A stretch of 64,000 bases of DNA from Montifringilla adamsi (taxonomy: Eukaryota > Chordata > Aves > Passeriformes > Passeridae). The translations under genes were made by a program, and so were the position numbers. Location: NCBI GenBank assembly GCA_017590115.1, contig JAGGNK010006113.1, forward strand, positions 124,001 through 188,000, given 5' to 3'. Of this stretch, positions 11,481 to 24,228 are shown piece after piece. The first letter of the stretch is position 1, and each line of letters begins with the position of its first letter. The notes below the pieces were generated by a model, which saw nothing but the letters and a program-made list of their open reading frames with translations, did no database searches and had not been told where the DNA came from.

Positions 11481-13481
11481 GTACATCGATCAACACCCTG
11501 CTCTGATCTTGGCTCCACTTTTTTCCTAAGTCAGGGATACCACAGGGATATTCTTCCAATAACATGCAGAGTAGCTTTACTTCTTCATCTTTGAGACAAC
11601 TTCCAGAAGCAAAGCCTCAAGTCTGAAATTCCTGGAGACAACCACGACCTGACCACTGCTGACCCTGTCCTCACTTTGTCCCACGAGCCTCCCCCTGCCT
11701 TCAGCCTGCACACAACTATCATGAGGCTGCTCCACGTCAGCTGGGCGAGCAGAACTGCTTCCAACAGCTCTGTGCTTAAGGTAGATCAGGATTTTTAAGA
11801 ATAAAGGTCAAACCTTTATCCTTCAAAGCTGCAGCTGTTCAGTGTCAGTGGCCTGACTGTGAGTTATGAAGATTGTTGAAGCTGCAGGCCAACCACCTTC
11901 AGAGTGTTATCAACTTTTTGAGCTCATCTGTTTGCAGGTTCCCATTTATAAAAAGGCTTTCCATGACTCTCCTTCTTCCCCAAGCTCTTTGGTGTCTCTA
12001 CGAGAGCAATATTAATTTGTCACTTTGGCCAGGAATGAGTCAGGGAGTCTAAATGAGGCATGTGGCCTCTCCCTTGGTGCTGATCAGGGCCAGACACCCC
12101 CAGAGATGATTCACCACTGCCAAATATCAGCTGCAGGAACCACCATTTGCATGTGTTGATCCTTCTGTAAGGACATCCCATTTCCACTGCTTGATGGTGA
12201 GGGAAATCTGAGCTGCCAAATGGAAGCAGGCTCCTGTGTTCTCCTCACGCTTTAAAAGAGGAAAAAGAGAAAGATCACCTCCCTTGCTGTTGGCACAACA
12301 AAAGTGAGGTGGTTTGAGGCAGCAGAGTGACTCTGGGCACTACCAAAGCTTCCTCCCTCCAAATCACTGTGTCACAACCCCACATGAAAGACCTCAGCTC
12401 ATACCAGTTTTGATTTCTTGCAGAGGAGGGGCCGCTGTTGGCTTTTCTCTTTGTCACTGTAATGAAATGATGGCACCAAGGTGGTTTGATGTGCAGTGAC
12501 AGCGCTGAGAATAGAGGCAGCAGGAGCTTTTTGTGGAGTTATTCTCCTGTAAGCTCCTGCTGCGGGGCATTTCATCCCCCAGGCACTGCACGAAACAAAA
12601 GCCTGAACTGAAAAAGGAATTGTGAGTATCAACAACCACAATCCTGTGGGGCTCTCCGGAGCCTCAGAGGGCATAAAGCTCCTCCACCGGATAAAATGGG
12701 CTGGAGAGAAACTGCAGAAAGATGTGAGGGCCCAAACGTGGCTTTAAACCCATCAGAAATTGCTGCAGGAGGGATTTCCTGGAGGAGCAGCAGTTCTCAG
12801 ATTCTTTCAGCCCTGAGGCTTCTCATGGGCAGTGAGGCCTCAGCAGCAGGGAAGGAATGTCACCTCAAATGACACCTTAAATTCAATTTATAACTGGGCA
12901 ATGTTGGTGTTGGGGCTGTGTTGGAGTCGGGGTGATGAGGCAGAAGAATGGACTCCCCATGGAGGAGCTGGAGTTTAGGAATGCCCACTTTAACCCTGAC
13001 ATCTCTTTGAATCAAAGCAAACGTGACATTTTTAGGGTCAGAAGAGATCCCCTCAGCATTGATTTGAAGATTTCAGTTTCACCTGCAGTCAAGGAAATCT
13101 GCTCACATGCACTGGCCTGGGATGGACCAGGAATAAAAGCTGGTCTGAAAAGCACCAGGAACAGCATTTTCTGAAGGAAAATGTCAGAATTTTCCACCAT
13201 CATCCTACCCTTCCATCCAGACACGGCAAAACCAAGGCAAAGCATTAATAAGATGTTAGGGGGCTCCAGTGAAGAGAGAGGGGAAGGCTGAGAGCTGAGG
13301 CACATTACATTTCAGAACCAACCCCATCCCAAAGTGTTGGCTTTGCTCGTTATTCCTGAAGGAGGAAGCTCTTCGAAACACAAGTGGAAATAAAGAGGGG
13401 CATTCTTGGGTTGAGAGAACAAGGAAATTGCTATAAGTCATAGAGGAGAAAAAAAGAAATCTTTCAGACAAGCTTAAATAC

Positions 13482-13548
13482 CAAAACGACAGCAGCCGCC
13501 GGTCCCACGAAGGCATAGAGGAGTCCTCCCTCTAATGACAGCCAGCAG
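13482..13548 (-). CDS. ADGRB1: ADGRB1 exon: second extracellular loop cysteine and TM5 start
   Basis: A 67-nt exon. The acceptor is ...CATTTTCCAG above 13548. The donor is GTATTT at 13481-13476, a weak match to GTAAGT. The first base completes a Tyr codon begun in the previous exon; 22 residues follow, [20 protein letters not shown] plus V-L. The Cys is the conserved ECL2 cysteine that, in this receptor class, pairs with the TM3 cysteine encoded at 25098-25248. The C-W-L-S block is a hallmark of the BAI group. At 67 nt it is not divisible by three, so skipping it would break the frame. It is too short to appear as an obvious open frame. Confidence 0.95.
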
Positions 13549-14229
13549 CTGGAAAATGAAGAGAAGAGAAAGTGACCCAGTGGCAAATGTCCCCAACAGG
13601 CACATGTTGGCTTCTTCCCTCTGCCTGCCAGAGTTCAGCCTGGGAGGTGACACCCCACGGCAAAAAATAATAATAAAAAAATTCTCAGACTTTAAATCAA
13701 ACAAGTTTTGCTTCCCATCTCTCCTGAACTTGCATAAAGGCTCCTCTGCCTGGGGAGCTGCCCGCAGGATGACATCTGACAGGGGAATTCATTCCAAATT
13801 AAGGAGAGTGCTCTGTTTCAGACCAGGTCCTGGAAGCAGCTGCAGCATTTGGCTGGCAGGATGATGCTCTTGTCCTACTTACATGGGAGAAAGAGGGGAA
13901 AGAGTGGAAATTTTCCTCTGCTCATTTGCTGATCCCTGTGTGTTCCAGGGGTGCAGGACATTTCTTCACTCTCTTTGAGATTGGCTCCATGGGGAAATTT
14001 AACAACACAGCAGCAAGGTGGGAATTCACAGCATCCCCTGAGTGAAATTTCTTATGGAATGAGCTGAATGTGAAGTGTGTGGTGCCTCTTCTGGAAACCA
14101 ACTCATTCCTTCTCCCTCACACCACATAACCTGAGAAGGACATCTCCCTTCTGCACTGAGCAGATGTGGAATTTGGGCTCCTGAACTGCCTGGTGCCTTC
14201 TCAAACTGAGGGAGCTCTTGTTTGAGACC

Positions 14230-14345
14230 TCTTGGTTGAGGCCCTGGAAGTGTCCAAGGCCAGGCTGGATGGGGCTTGGAGCAACCTGGGATAGTGGAAG
14301 GTGTCCCTGCCAGGCCAGGGGTGGAATGAGATGACTTTGAAATTA
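14230..14345 (+). mobile_element. CR1 LINE 3'-end fragment
   Basis: Sense-orientation block with 'gaagtgtccaaggccaggct', 'ggatggggcttggagcaacc' and 'agtggaaggtgtccctgcc'. It lacks the terminal 'cccaaaccattctatg' part. Confidence 0.88.
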
Positions 14346-14581
14346 CTTTTAGTAATTTTCTGAGTTTTTGTTTTTCATGTTTTACTGTGAAGCCACGAAG
14401 GAAACACTTTTCCCCCTTTCACTTGTGAAATCCCCATCACTGGAGACATTCAAAAGCCACCTGGGCCCAGCCCTGGGTCACCTCCAGGTGACCCTGCTTG
14501 AGCAGGTGCTTGGACAAAAAAAACCTCTCAGGCTCTGCGACAGCCATGAACATCCACAGCAGCACTGGAGCTGAAATTCCC

Positions 14582-14602
14582 TTTTTTTTTTTTTTTTTTT
14601 TT
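14582..14602. repeat. Poly(T) tract
   Basis: Twenty-one uninterrupted T, simple sequence within an intron. Confidence 0.95.
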
Positions 14603-17587
14603 GGTGGGGAATCCAGCAATTCAGGGCATGGACACACAAATTAAGTGCTGCAGGGCAGGAGAGGATGGGAATTTACAGTGTGTCAGCAGCCCCTGGGAAA
14701 GTTTGCACGCTTTAACAGGGCAGAACTCTGGAGAAAATGTGGGATGGAGTAATCCTGTTTCAGCACGAAACGAGCGTGCACTCACCACAGGAGAGAGCAG
14801 GAAACTACAATCGAGAGGGAACTTTCTCCAAGCTCTTAACTCAGCTCAGCCTGCAGTAATTCACTTGCCCTGCCCTCAGCAAGATGCTTTCATCCTGCAT
14901 CAGGACTGAACTGATGCTCCCAGGGGAAAAAAAAAATCTTCCTTGAAACATTTCAGCTTTGTTGACCAGCCTCATTTTTTTTTAATTAAATCTCAGTTGC
15001 AAAAAAATGTTAATTTTTTTTCACCCCAAAACAAGGAACATTTTTGAAAAGGCAGCCCAAAAAAATTGAAGTATTTCAAACTGAGAATTAAAAGTAGGAT
15101 ATTCTGCTTTTTTCCAAGGTCTGAATCTTGTTTATGTCTAAATTAAACCTGTAATGTGCTAATTTAATCAGTTCTGATTTCTTCCTGATAGCAAGTTGCT
15201 CTGTCACAAGCTGTCTGAGCAACTGTAATAATAAAATGAATAATCACCTGAGGAGGGAGGAAGTAAAAATGAAGCTCTGGAGCTCTGTAATGACTGGAGG
15301 TCTCCCTAAATGCAAGAGGAGGGCTCCCAAATCCCAGTCCTTGTCCAAACCTTTTCATCCAACGCTCTATCCTGATTTTTGAGATGTTTTTTCTCAGCAT
15401 CTCTTCCAACTGGTGGCTCAGATGAAGAAATCTGACAGACCTGCACTGCAATTAGTGATGAGGTCTTGGTGCAAAGAGGGTTCTCATTCCTGCAGGGTCC
15501 CTGGCAGCCCCTGCTCTCCCAGGAGCATCAGGAATTGTGAAGGTGAGCTCACACATCAGCAAGCACCAGCCCTGATCCCTCCTGACTGCCTGACCTCCCT
15601 GCCACAGCACTTCATCAAAGCATTTCTGAGGCTGTCAGAGGTGCTGGCTGCCAGCACGGGAAAGGAAAGGGTGAAGGGATATCCAAGAGACAGAACTGAC
15701 AGCAAACCCCAGCCTAGTGGAGATGCTTTAGCCTCGTGCCTACGAGGCACAGAAATATTTGCATTTTGCTAAGAGGTTCCCTTGTACTTTCCAAGAGATC
15801 TCTTCAGTGATTTTTAAAATAAAATTATCACTGGAAGGGAGGAAGTGAATGGTTTAACAATTCCTGAGCAGTGTTTCCTTGACTGACAGCAGCTCTCCTG
15901 TTCAGCACAAAAAAAAACCCCTTTTTTGCAAACCATCTGATCTTTTTGTGACTCTGCCATGGCACAGATGGGAGGTGGTGGCTTTTGTCCTGGGCCTGGG
16001 AAGGGCTGGCTTCCACTGAGCCCTTTTTCACACTGTCCAGCCTGGTGCTCTCACCTCAAACCTGTGTAAGATGAGGCAGCACCAACAGAACATTTTGTAA
16101 AACTGAGATTACAGTCGGGAATCAGGGCTGGCCCACCAGTGTTTATCCAGAGATTAACCCAGGAGCTGCTGAGATACCTGTGAGTCACAAAAGCCCTGAT
16201 GCAGTGACACTCCAGGACCCCGAGAAATTTGCTGTGTGCAGGCTGTGCTCTCAGAAAACTTCTGATGAGCTCTCTTGTGGGGAAGGATGTGAGCTCCCAG
16301 CACCAGTGGCACAACCTCAATTATTCACTTCAAGCTTTAGGAGGTTGTTTGTGAAGCTTTAGAGGTCCAGAGGCAGTCCCTGGAGCACCAGCTAAAAGCA
16401 AAGTTATTATTCAGGCACTCAGCCTAATCTAAGGAGGTGATCAGTGGCAGGTCCTTTACACCTCTGGTACCCCTCAGACTTTCTTTGAGACTGGAAATGC
16501 AGCCTCTACCCTGCCCCAGCACGCTCCAAACAACAGCAAAATGTCCTTTCAAATGCAGTTCAGACAAGAGAAAGGAAAAAAAGGAAAAATCCCCTTGTTG
16601 GAGAGTCCTGAGTAATGAAGGTTGAGTGAATGGCTGCTGGGAATCACCACTCACAGAACAACAGACACACTCCATATCCTGCAGCACATATTCAATTTTT
16701 AATCTGAACCTCTCTCTCCCTCCTCAACCCATGACTCAGTGCAGTCTGTCCAGCTAAATGGTAAATATTTAACATACTACAAGCTCCCTAAACTTACCAC
16801 AGGCTCTGATCTCTCTGCATTAGAGAGATTGCATTGGAGACACAGCCAAGCCTATGATGGGACAATTCTTGGTGGCACAGAGCCCTGTCCTGCCCCTTAG
16901 TTGTGTTTTCATTGTTAGAGAAAAACTTCATCACATGTACAATAAAAAAACCAGGATCAAACTGGGTGAAATCCTGCTGAGGACTCCTGATGGAGTTTGT
17001 TTCAGTGTGGCTGGGCCACTTTTGGCACATCCTGAAGATCCAGCTGGCCTGGCAGATCCAACCTCAACACACATCACACATTTCACACCCTGCCCCTTCC
17101 ACCAGCTCTGCCCCGAAAGTCTTTAACACCAAGATTAATTCTGCAAGGCCTTCCAACACTTGCAGCTGTCCCCAGAATGCCCTCGTGACCATGTCCTGCA
17201 GTCGGATGTCAAGGGTTTTTTTACCCTTGAGTGAGTGGGTTTAGAAAAAAAACTGCTGTTGAGTGTTAAATTCTATGCTCACCTAAATATCAGAGCCCTG
17301 CTTTGACTTCATGTCCACCTCCACCACGGGAGCTCATGCACTGCTCTTGGGACCAGAAATTGTAGGGTTGGAAGATGCTTTAAAAGGCTCTGTATGGTTT
17401 ATGTGAGTTTTTAATTTTTTTTTTTAAAGTTCCTTGTGATTTATCTCGTCAGCTCTTGTCCCCTCCTTCCTAGGGAGGAATGTGCTATGATTAAAGTTTT
17501 TCTTTCTTTCTATAAGCTGGAAATATTGGGCCTTGAAAGTCTTCAGTGCTCACCTGAAATGCCCCATGAGTGCCCACCAAAGACAAA

Positions 17588-17800
17588 ACTGGGCTGAAAG
17601 GACCTCAAGATCACCTGGTTCCAACCCCCTGCCATGGGCAGGGACACCTTTCACTGTCCCAGGCTGCTCCAAACTCTGTCCAACCTGGCCTTGAACACTT
17701 CCAGGGATGGGGCAGCCAGCTTCTCCAGGCACCTGAGGGCCTCCCCACCCTCACAGGGAAGAATGTCTTCCCAATATCCAAGATAAACCCCAAATTTTGG
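17588..17800 (-). mobile_element. CR1 LINE fragment
   Basis: Reverse-complement CR1 with 'ccaaccccctgccatgggca', 'ccaacctggccttgaacact' and 'tccagggatggggcagccag' in order, then 'caccctcacagggaagaatg'. It lacks the extreme 3' tip. Confidence 0.92.
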
Positions 17801-18138
17801 AGTTCAGCTTTTGAGACTGCTGTTGTGCAGTGCTGACTTTGCTCTGGAGGAGAGCTAAAACCAAGGGCCTCCCCACACAGCAATGCAACAGAGCTTTTAA
17901 GCCCTTTTGAGCAGGAAAAGAGGTCTAAGTGTGAATGCACTCCAGTCTGTCGGGGCACCCTGTCCAGCTGGGCCCACAGCAATATTTGTTCCGTGTTTTA
18001 AAATGCACAAAAGTGTAAATGTAACTCTCATTACAGAGATGCTCCATTCAGCATCAGGGCTTGTGAACCCACCACTCAGTGAGCAAGTGAGCTCTGTTTA
18101 ACTCTGGCTCTTGGGAAAGCCAGTTCCAGCAGGAATTC

Positions 18139-18470
18139 AGAGAACCATGGAATGGGTTGGAAGAGACCTCAAAGATCATCTTGTCCATTGCCCCTGTCAT
18201 GGGCAGGGACACTTTCCACTATCTCAGGTTGCTCCAAGCCCTCTCCAAGCTGGCTTTGGACACTTCCAGGGATGGCGCAGCCACAGTTTCTCTGGGCAGC
18301 CTGAGTCAGGGCCTCACCATCCCCACAGGGAAGAATTTCTTCCCAATATCCAATCTAAATCTATCCTCCTTCAGCTCAAAGCCATTTTCCCTTGTCCTGT
18401 CACAACAAGCCCTTGGAAAAAGTCCTTCTCAGCCTCCTTGTATGTCTTTTAGGTACTGGAAGGTACCAAA
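18139..18470 (-). mobile_element. CR1 LINE fragment
   Basis: Reverse-complement CR1, starting 'agagaaccatggaatgggtt' and passing through 'gcagggacactttccactat', 'caatatccaatctaaatcta' and 'ttcccttgtcctgtcac'. The boundary near 18470 is where the CR1 consensus becomes unrecognisable. Confidence 0.9.
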
Positions 18471-20495
18471 GTGTGGAATTACATCAGGATGGCAGTGTTG
18501 GAGATGTCCAATGGGATCTTTGAGCTTGAGAGGAACTGCTGTCCTTGTCATGACTTCGGTGGGACTCACCAGCTTCACTCCACACTGGGAAATGTGGAAA
18601 GGAGGCAAAAGGAGGGACCAGAGAACCATGGAATATCTCAGAAAAGGCACACAAGGATCACTGAAATCAAACTCATCAAACTGGACTTGCTGGGGTGTGA
18701 AGGCCTCACCACTACTGGTGACAAACATGCTGACAGCAGAGCTGGGAGCACGGGATCCCCTTCCATCCCCTGGCTGGATATCCAGCCCTTGGATGCAAGG
18801 AGTGACAGAGCCTTTAGGGCTGAAAGGAGCCAGAGCATTGGCAGCAAAAGGAGGAGAGCTGGAGTGACCAGGCAACCCCTGGGAACGCTGGAGAGTCAGC
18901 CCAGCCTCTTGGCCACCTCACCCTCTGCCAACTGGAGAGCAAAGCAGGAGCCCAGCAGGCTTTGTCACATGTTGACACCCTCCTGGCTGAACTTGTGGGG
19001 TGGGAGATGCTGCCACAGTGGTCCAGGGCAGAAAACAGGGAGTGCTTTCCTGCACGTTCCTCCCTTCCCCGCCCAGGCACTTTTGTGTGTTCAACGTTGA
19101 CCAAAAAACTCTTTAACATTTTTGACAGAGCCACAAAGCTTGTTGCACCAATTCCCACCAGTCTATAAACAAAAAAAGAGAAGCAGAAATATGCAGGACC
19201 TGCCTCCCATCTCCCTGAGGCTTGTTCATTTTGAATTATTATATGTGAATTATTCTCATGGATGTGCCTGGAGCAGAGTGCCAGAAGCAGCTGACCCACG
19301 GAAAATCCAAAGGGAATTAATTTGGGATCTTGGTGATGGTTCTTCAAACCAGGCTGTGTTTTGTCCTCTCCTGAGTCAGACAACAACCACTGGGTCCCTC
19401 TCCACCAGGACACACTGAAGGTGGGACAGCCAATGCATCCTGATGCCAGCACAAACTTCAGGAATTCTGTCTATGGATTTGCACTCGAGAAATCCACAAT
19501 CCTGAGCCCTCTGCCTTACAAGAATTCAGGTTGCAAAGCAAACAGAAAATGCTGCTGTGCTGCTTTAATTCTCCCCTGCAATTAAAATGCAAACCCTGGA
19601 CCATTTGGCCGTGGGTGTGCAGGATGTGGTGGGAATTGAGGGAGAGCAGGAGGCTCCACATGACATTTCCTCAGTGGGACGAGCAGAGCTGCATCTGCTG
19701 CCGGCCACATCAACAGCTCCAGTCCCAAACATCACCCGTGTGGGCTGCAAACCCCTGCCCAGGAAGGCTCTGGAAACGGATGGGATGCAGTAGGGAAGAG
19801 CCTGACTTATTGCTACATAAAATATTATCCTTGAACTGTCACCGTGAGTGAAATTTCTAAGGTTTTTCACAACAGAGGGAAAAAATATTTTCTTTTTTTT
19901 CCTTTTTCATTTAAAGTCGTTTGCTCAGCTCTGAGTGATGCATTTTTTGCCTCTTCCATTATTTCTTTTCTGTTTTCCTTCCCCCATTACGAGCACATAA
20001 AAGCTTCCTAAAGACAAAATCTGTGGAATTTGGAAAAGAGGCAAACACAGGCTTCTGTCAAAACTGTGGTTTGCACAAGTCAGGCTCATTCTGCTGCCTA
20101 AAACTGAGCTGAGCGATTTTGAAAATATGGAGCCAATCAAGCACAAAAACAGATTAAAAAATAAAAAAAGCTGGTTTTAATTTTTAAACATCCTAAACTT
20201 TAAATATTCCACATTCATCCCCTTAAAAAATACATTAAAAAGATCTAAGTAAAAGGTATTTAGATCAAAGTGATTTCACAAATACAACAGTTAAACCTAA
20301 TTAGTCCCTGTGAACTTGTTTTTACAGGAACACACAATCCAGCTTGGTCAAATGATGGATTGAGGAGGCAGGGATGCAGGAATTGTCGTGCACATGGAAA
20401 TTTAGCTCCCAGACTGCCTCCTGCGGGTCAGTGACTGGGTTTTGACAAAAAGGACGGAGGATAAAGCAAGGGGAGAAAAGGAATCCTTTACTCAC

Positions 20496-20565
20496 TAGTT
20501 CACGGTGCCGTATCCCTTGGCTTTAGTAAATCCCACAGAAATGGCAACCACCAAGGCAGGGAGCC
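20496..20565 (-). CDS. ADGRB1: ADGRB1 exon: TM4 and start of the second extracellular loop
   Basis: A 70-nt exon. The acceptor is ...CATTCCCACAG above 20565 and the donor is GTGAGT at 20495-20490. It begins with two bases completing the Gly codon split from the TM3 exon and ends with TA of a Tyr codon. The residues read [20 protein letters not shown] then V-N. The hydrophobic part completes TM4, and the K-A-K-G-Y part begins ECL2. The match to BAI1 (T-K-A-K-G-Y) is closer than to BAI2 or BAI3, which have T-R-T-K. Phases on both sides agree with the neighbouring exons. Confidence 0.95.
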
Positions 20566-21690
20566 CTGTGGGAATGAAACAGGAGGAAATTGGTCACTTC
20601 ATCACATGTGCAGCCCTTCTCCCACTCAATATTCCCCATTTTTCCCAGAGTTATTCCAGCACCATCCATTCCAGCCTGGCTCTGGGGCAGAGACCGAGCT
20701 CAGGACCCTCAGAACTAAAAGCAAGAACTTTAATTACCTCTGTTATTTAAATAAATACCATGAGCTGCAATGAGCTCCTGCCCTGCTGTGGTCTCAACAG
20801 TTGTGGGGAGGTCTTTCAGTATATTCAGACGCATAAAATTGATTTATTTTATTCTTAGATTCATCATGGTGTCTCTGAAGTTGGAATATTCAGCCACAAC
20901 ACAACTCCAAGGACCCAAAGATTAAGAGCTTTGTTTGCACTCAGTGTAGGATGAGCAACCCAGGTTCAAACCTGCCCAAAATGAGACAGAAAAGGAAACT
21001 AAAACTGAGTTTCCCTATCCCAAACAGGTCCCCCAAGATCTGTAATGGAACAGATTCATCCGAACAACAATGAGAAAGAGTTTCAGCTCTCTTCCAGGAT
21101 CTGTGAAGGTTCAAAGTTCAGCTCTCCCCTTTCCCTAAAGAAATGTCTGGAGATCAGCTCCCAACATCAGGTTCTTCAGCTCTGGAGGTCTCCATGTGGC
21201 TTTTTATAGCCCTCCTCTTGGTGGCAGGAGGAATTAAGCTGTCTCAACACTAAAGATGGGAAAATCCCATTAGGAATCAGCAGGATCAGTGGCCAGCTGG
21301 GATTAGTGCCCCTTGACAAGGCCGTAATTCGTGAGCTGCAGAGGGCACAGCAGGTGACTGCAGGAGATCCAAGGAATGTGAAGGCACAGCTTCCAGACAA
21401 CGTTCCTCTGGGAAGGGGATCCCTCAGCAACACCAATCATCCCAAGGCTGATTCACAGGGAGCCTCTGCAGCAGCTGGGAGCCACAGGGCCAAGCTGGCT
21501 GGAATATGGAGCATTTGGGGGTTATTCTGCAGGGAAGTGCTTCTCTTCCCATGTGAGATTTCCAAGCACAGGTCACATTTCATCAGTTCAAACCTAACAT
21601 GCAGTGGGTTTAAAAAGTGTCTATTTTAATATTAATTTCTGTTTCCCTTTTTCATTTTTCCTTTCCTGCTTCCTTTCCTTTTTTTTTTCT

Positions 21691-21890
21691 TTTTCCTTTC
21701 CTTTCCTTTCCTTTCCTTTCCTTTCCTTTCCTTTCCTTTCCTTTCCTTTCCTTTCCTTTCCTTTCCTTTCCTTTCCTTTCCTTTCCTTTCCTTTCCTTTC
21801 CTTTCCTTTCCTTTCCTTTCCTTTCCTTTCCTTTCCTTTCCTTTCCTTTCCTTTCCTTTCTTTTCTTTTCTTTTCTTTTCTTTTCATTTC
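21691..21890. repeat. (AAAGG)n/(AAAAG)n pentanucleotide tract
   Basis: The plus strand reads CTTTC repeated about 33 times with almost no interruption (to about 21860), then TTTTC about five times. On the gene's strand this is (AAAGG)n preceded by a short (AAAAG)n. It is a pure homopurine/homopyrimidine array of about 200 bp, flanked by degenerate T/C-rich sequence (21640-21690 and 21888-21925). Open frames across it encode only Ser/Phe/Leu/Pro or Arg/Lys/Glu/Gly repeats and are not genes. Confidence 0.98.
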
Positions 21891-22847
21891 TTTCCATTCC
21901 TCTTTTCCTCATTTCTTCCCTCACTGAACTCTCACTCAGCCTCCTTCACACCTCATCTGGATAAATCCTGGCTGCTGCATTCCCTAGGGTGCCATCCATA
22001 CAGCATCCCATGGGAAGAAACCACACAGGAAGGGACATTTTCGGGAATACAGCTTGGTGCAAGAGACCCTGGGAAAGAGGAAATTTGGCAAAGACTCCGC
22101 CAAAAATAGCAACTTGTTCTTTGCAAACTGCTTCTCTCCGACGTGGTAATTATGCAGAAATCCAGAGTGGGGCTGTGAACTTGGCAGCTCCAGGGACTGG
22201 CTCATTCCAAGGCTGGGTAAAAGCCTCAGTTTGGGCTGGGAATGGGTCTGCACAAGGAGCAGGTACTACAGGTGGCAGCTATGTCGTGGTAGTTCAGCCA
22301 AAGAGAATCATAATGAGAGGTGCAGCCCTGGGAGAGCTGTCAGCAGTCTAAGCAAAGTTAGATGGGGTTAGATTAAAAAAAATCCCCACCAAAAAATCAA
22401 ATTTTAATAGATTTTTTTTTATTATTATTATTATCAAGATATTTATTCCTAACTGTCCTGCTCCATATACCTGGTGTGGTACAGGCAGTACCATCGAGGC
22501 TTTGGGGGCTTTCTGCACAAAGGGAATTTAACACCCACAATCCCAAGTAAACCCATTCAAAACCTCTTTCAAAGAATTTTGTATTTCCAGGTCACAGGAG
22601 AATCAGGCCATGTGTTAATCATGTTCCACTAGAGAAGATGTTTGCTAATAATTCCCAAGAGCCATTCTTGTTATAAACAGCTGAGGACCCACTCAGAGGC
22701 TGAGCTATGGCAGCATTAAAAATCCAGCTGTGGAAACTATAACAGGGTCATAAAAATCCTGACAAAAAATATTTCTTCTTTATTGGGACTAAATATGATG
22801 ACTGAGCTGTTCCCAGGGAACAATTTATCTGTCTGTTCTAAACCAGA

Positions 22848-22960
22848 GAATATCCTGAATTGGAAGGCTCCACAGGGATCATCAAGTCCAGCTCCTGACC
22901 CTGCACAGGATCACCCAAAGAGTCACATCATGAACTTGAGAGCATTGTCCAAGCATGGAC
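22848..22960 (-). mobile_element. CR1 LINE 3'-end fragment
   Basis: Reverse-complement copy of the 'atcctgagttggaaggg' subfamily: 'agaatatcctgaattggaag', then 'catcaagtccagctcctgac' and 'cctgcacaggatcaccc'. It is truncated after about 110 bp. Confidence 0.85.
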
Positions 22961-24228
22961 AAGAATCATTAATAATATTTGTTACTAATAATAATTTAAA
23001 AATTGAATTGCAAAGTTGCACATCTAAGAGGAGACTAAAGCAATATAAAATAATCCTCCCTGCTGCTGAAATTCTCTGCAGCTTCAATGAGCTACAGCTG
23101 AGAACTTGGCAAAGACGTCTCGAACGACGGCTTAGAGAAATGCAAATGTGCAAAGAGGGGAAAGGGGGGAGAACCAGCCCATGACAAAGTGAATTGTGCT
23201 AATTATTTCAGATTATGCTCTTTAAAACATATTTTCGGCCTCTTTCCTCTTACAAGTGCCATTAATCCCAGCTCTACAGCTGAAGTCTAGCAGGATGCTA
23301 AATATCCAAAATTCCCTTGCCGCCTTAATAGGCAAGAGTGTTCTTCATTTCTTGTCCTAACCTACTCCAAATGGTTATTATGCATCATTTATCAGCAGTG
23401 CATTCTAGCTCAAAGCTGACTACCAGTGCAAATTATGCTTCTACACATGTAGGGGGATTTTTTTTTTTTTTAATCTGTACAGACTACAAACGTGAACGTT
23501 GCTCATCCAAAATTCCCTTGGCTAACACGCCCATCTGTCTCTGCTTTCACAAAACAGGGGGGAAAAATCCCTTTTTATTACCTAGGCAAGCTATTAGTCT
23601 GTTACATTTGATATCCCTGATGTTGCTGGAGTCACTAAGGAGGTATAAACATATGCATGAGCACACCCAGGCTCCTGCAGCCTGTCCTCTGCAGGTATCG
23701 TGGTTCTGCTCCTGCTAACACGCAAACCCTGGATTTTAATAACACAATTTATTCTCTTTTGTAAGCAAAAGCTTAGGAGGGAAAACTTAAAGGGATGAAC
23801 GCGCTGCAACGAGGACAGCTCTTGATGTGCCAGAATAAATCACATCAGGGTGCTTGGTAAGCACAAGAAATCTCTTGCCTGGGGTGAATTGTGAGACTTC
23901 AGTAGTAAAATGAGGCATTAATAGAGCTCAGCCACACTCCTTTCTTTCCTTTGCCTCCTCACTTCTCAGCAACTTTTTGTGTCGCTGCTCCTTTCAAACA
24001 CACCCTTGTTATCATTTTGAAAGCCCAGGTTTATGGGTTTGTATTTGTTTTCTACTACAGAATGCATCATTTAAGGCTAATAAATTAAACATACGGCAGA
24101 GGCAGAGGGAGAAAAATTAGTTACAAGCATCTGCAGCAGTCTCGCAGTTTATTTGTCTCCGAAAGGCACTGCTGCCATGGAGACAGGATTTCAGAGTTTG
24201 CTTCACTCCAGGTTGATCTGCAGAGTCT

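Larger units (their letters stand above)
9907..13481 (-). other. ADGRB1: ADGRB1 intron between the ECL2-TM5 and TM5-ICL3 exons
   Basis: A 3.6-kb intron with a short CR1 tail (10108-10165) and an (AATC)n tract (11446-11480). A 216-codon open frame on the minus strand at 10158-10808 has no domain, signal peptide or family resemblance and runs into the CR1 tail, so I do not call it a gene. The remaining sequence shows nothing I can name. Confidence 0.8.
13549..20495 (-). other. ADGRB1: ADGRB1 intron between the TM4-ECL2 and ECL2-TM5 exons
   Basis: A 6.9-kb intron with CR1 fragments at 14230-14345, 17588-17800 and 18139-18470 and a 21-base T run at 14582-14602. The 236-codon plus-strand frame at 18157-18867 starts inside reverse-complement CR1 sequence and is an artefact of it. 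No other exon or RNA gene is visible. Confidence 0.8.

Noticed and set aside
18157..18867. Plus-strand open frame of 236 codons
   Set aside because: It starts in the antisense of a CR1 fragment and shows no protein family features.
21604..21964. Plus- and minus-strand open frames of Ser/Phe/Leu/Pro or Lys/Glu/Arg/Gly repeats
   Set aside because: These are direct translations of the pentanucleotide microsatellite.
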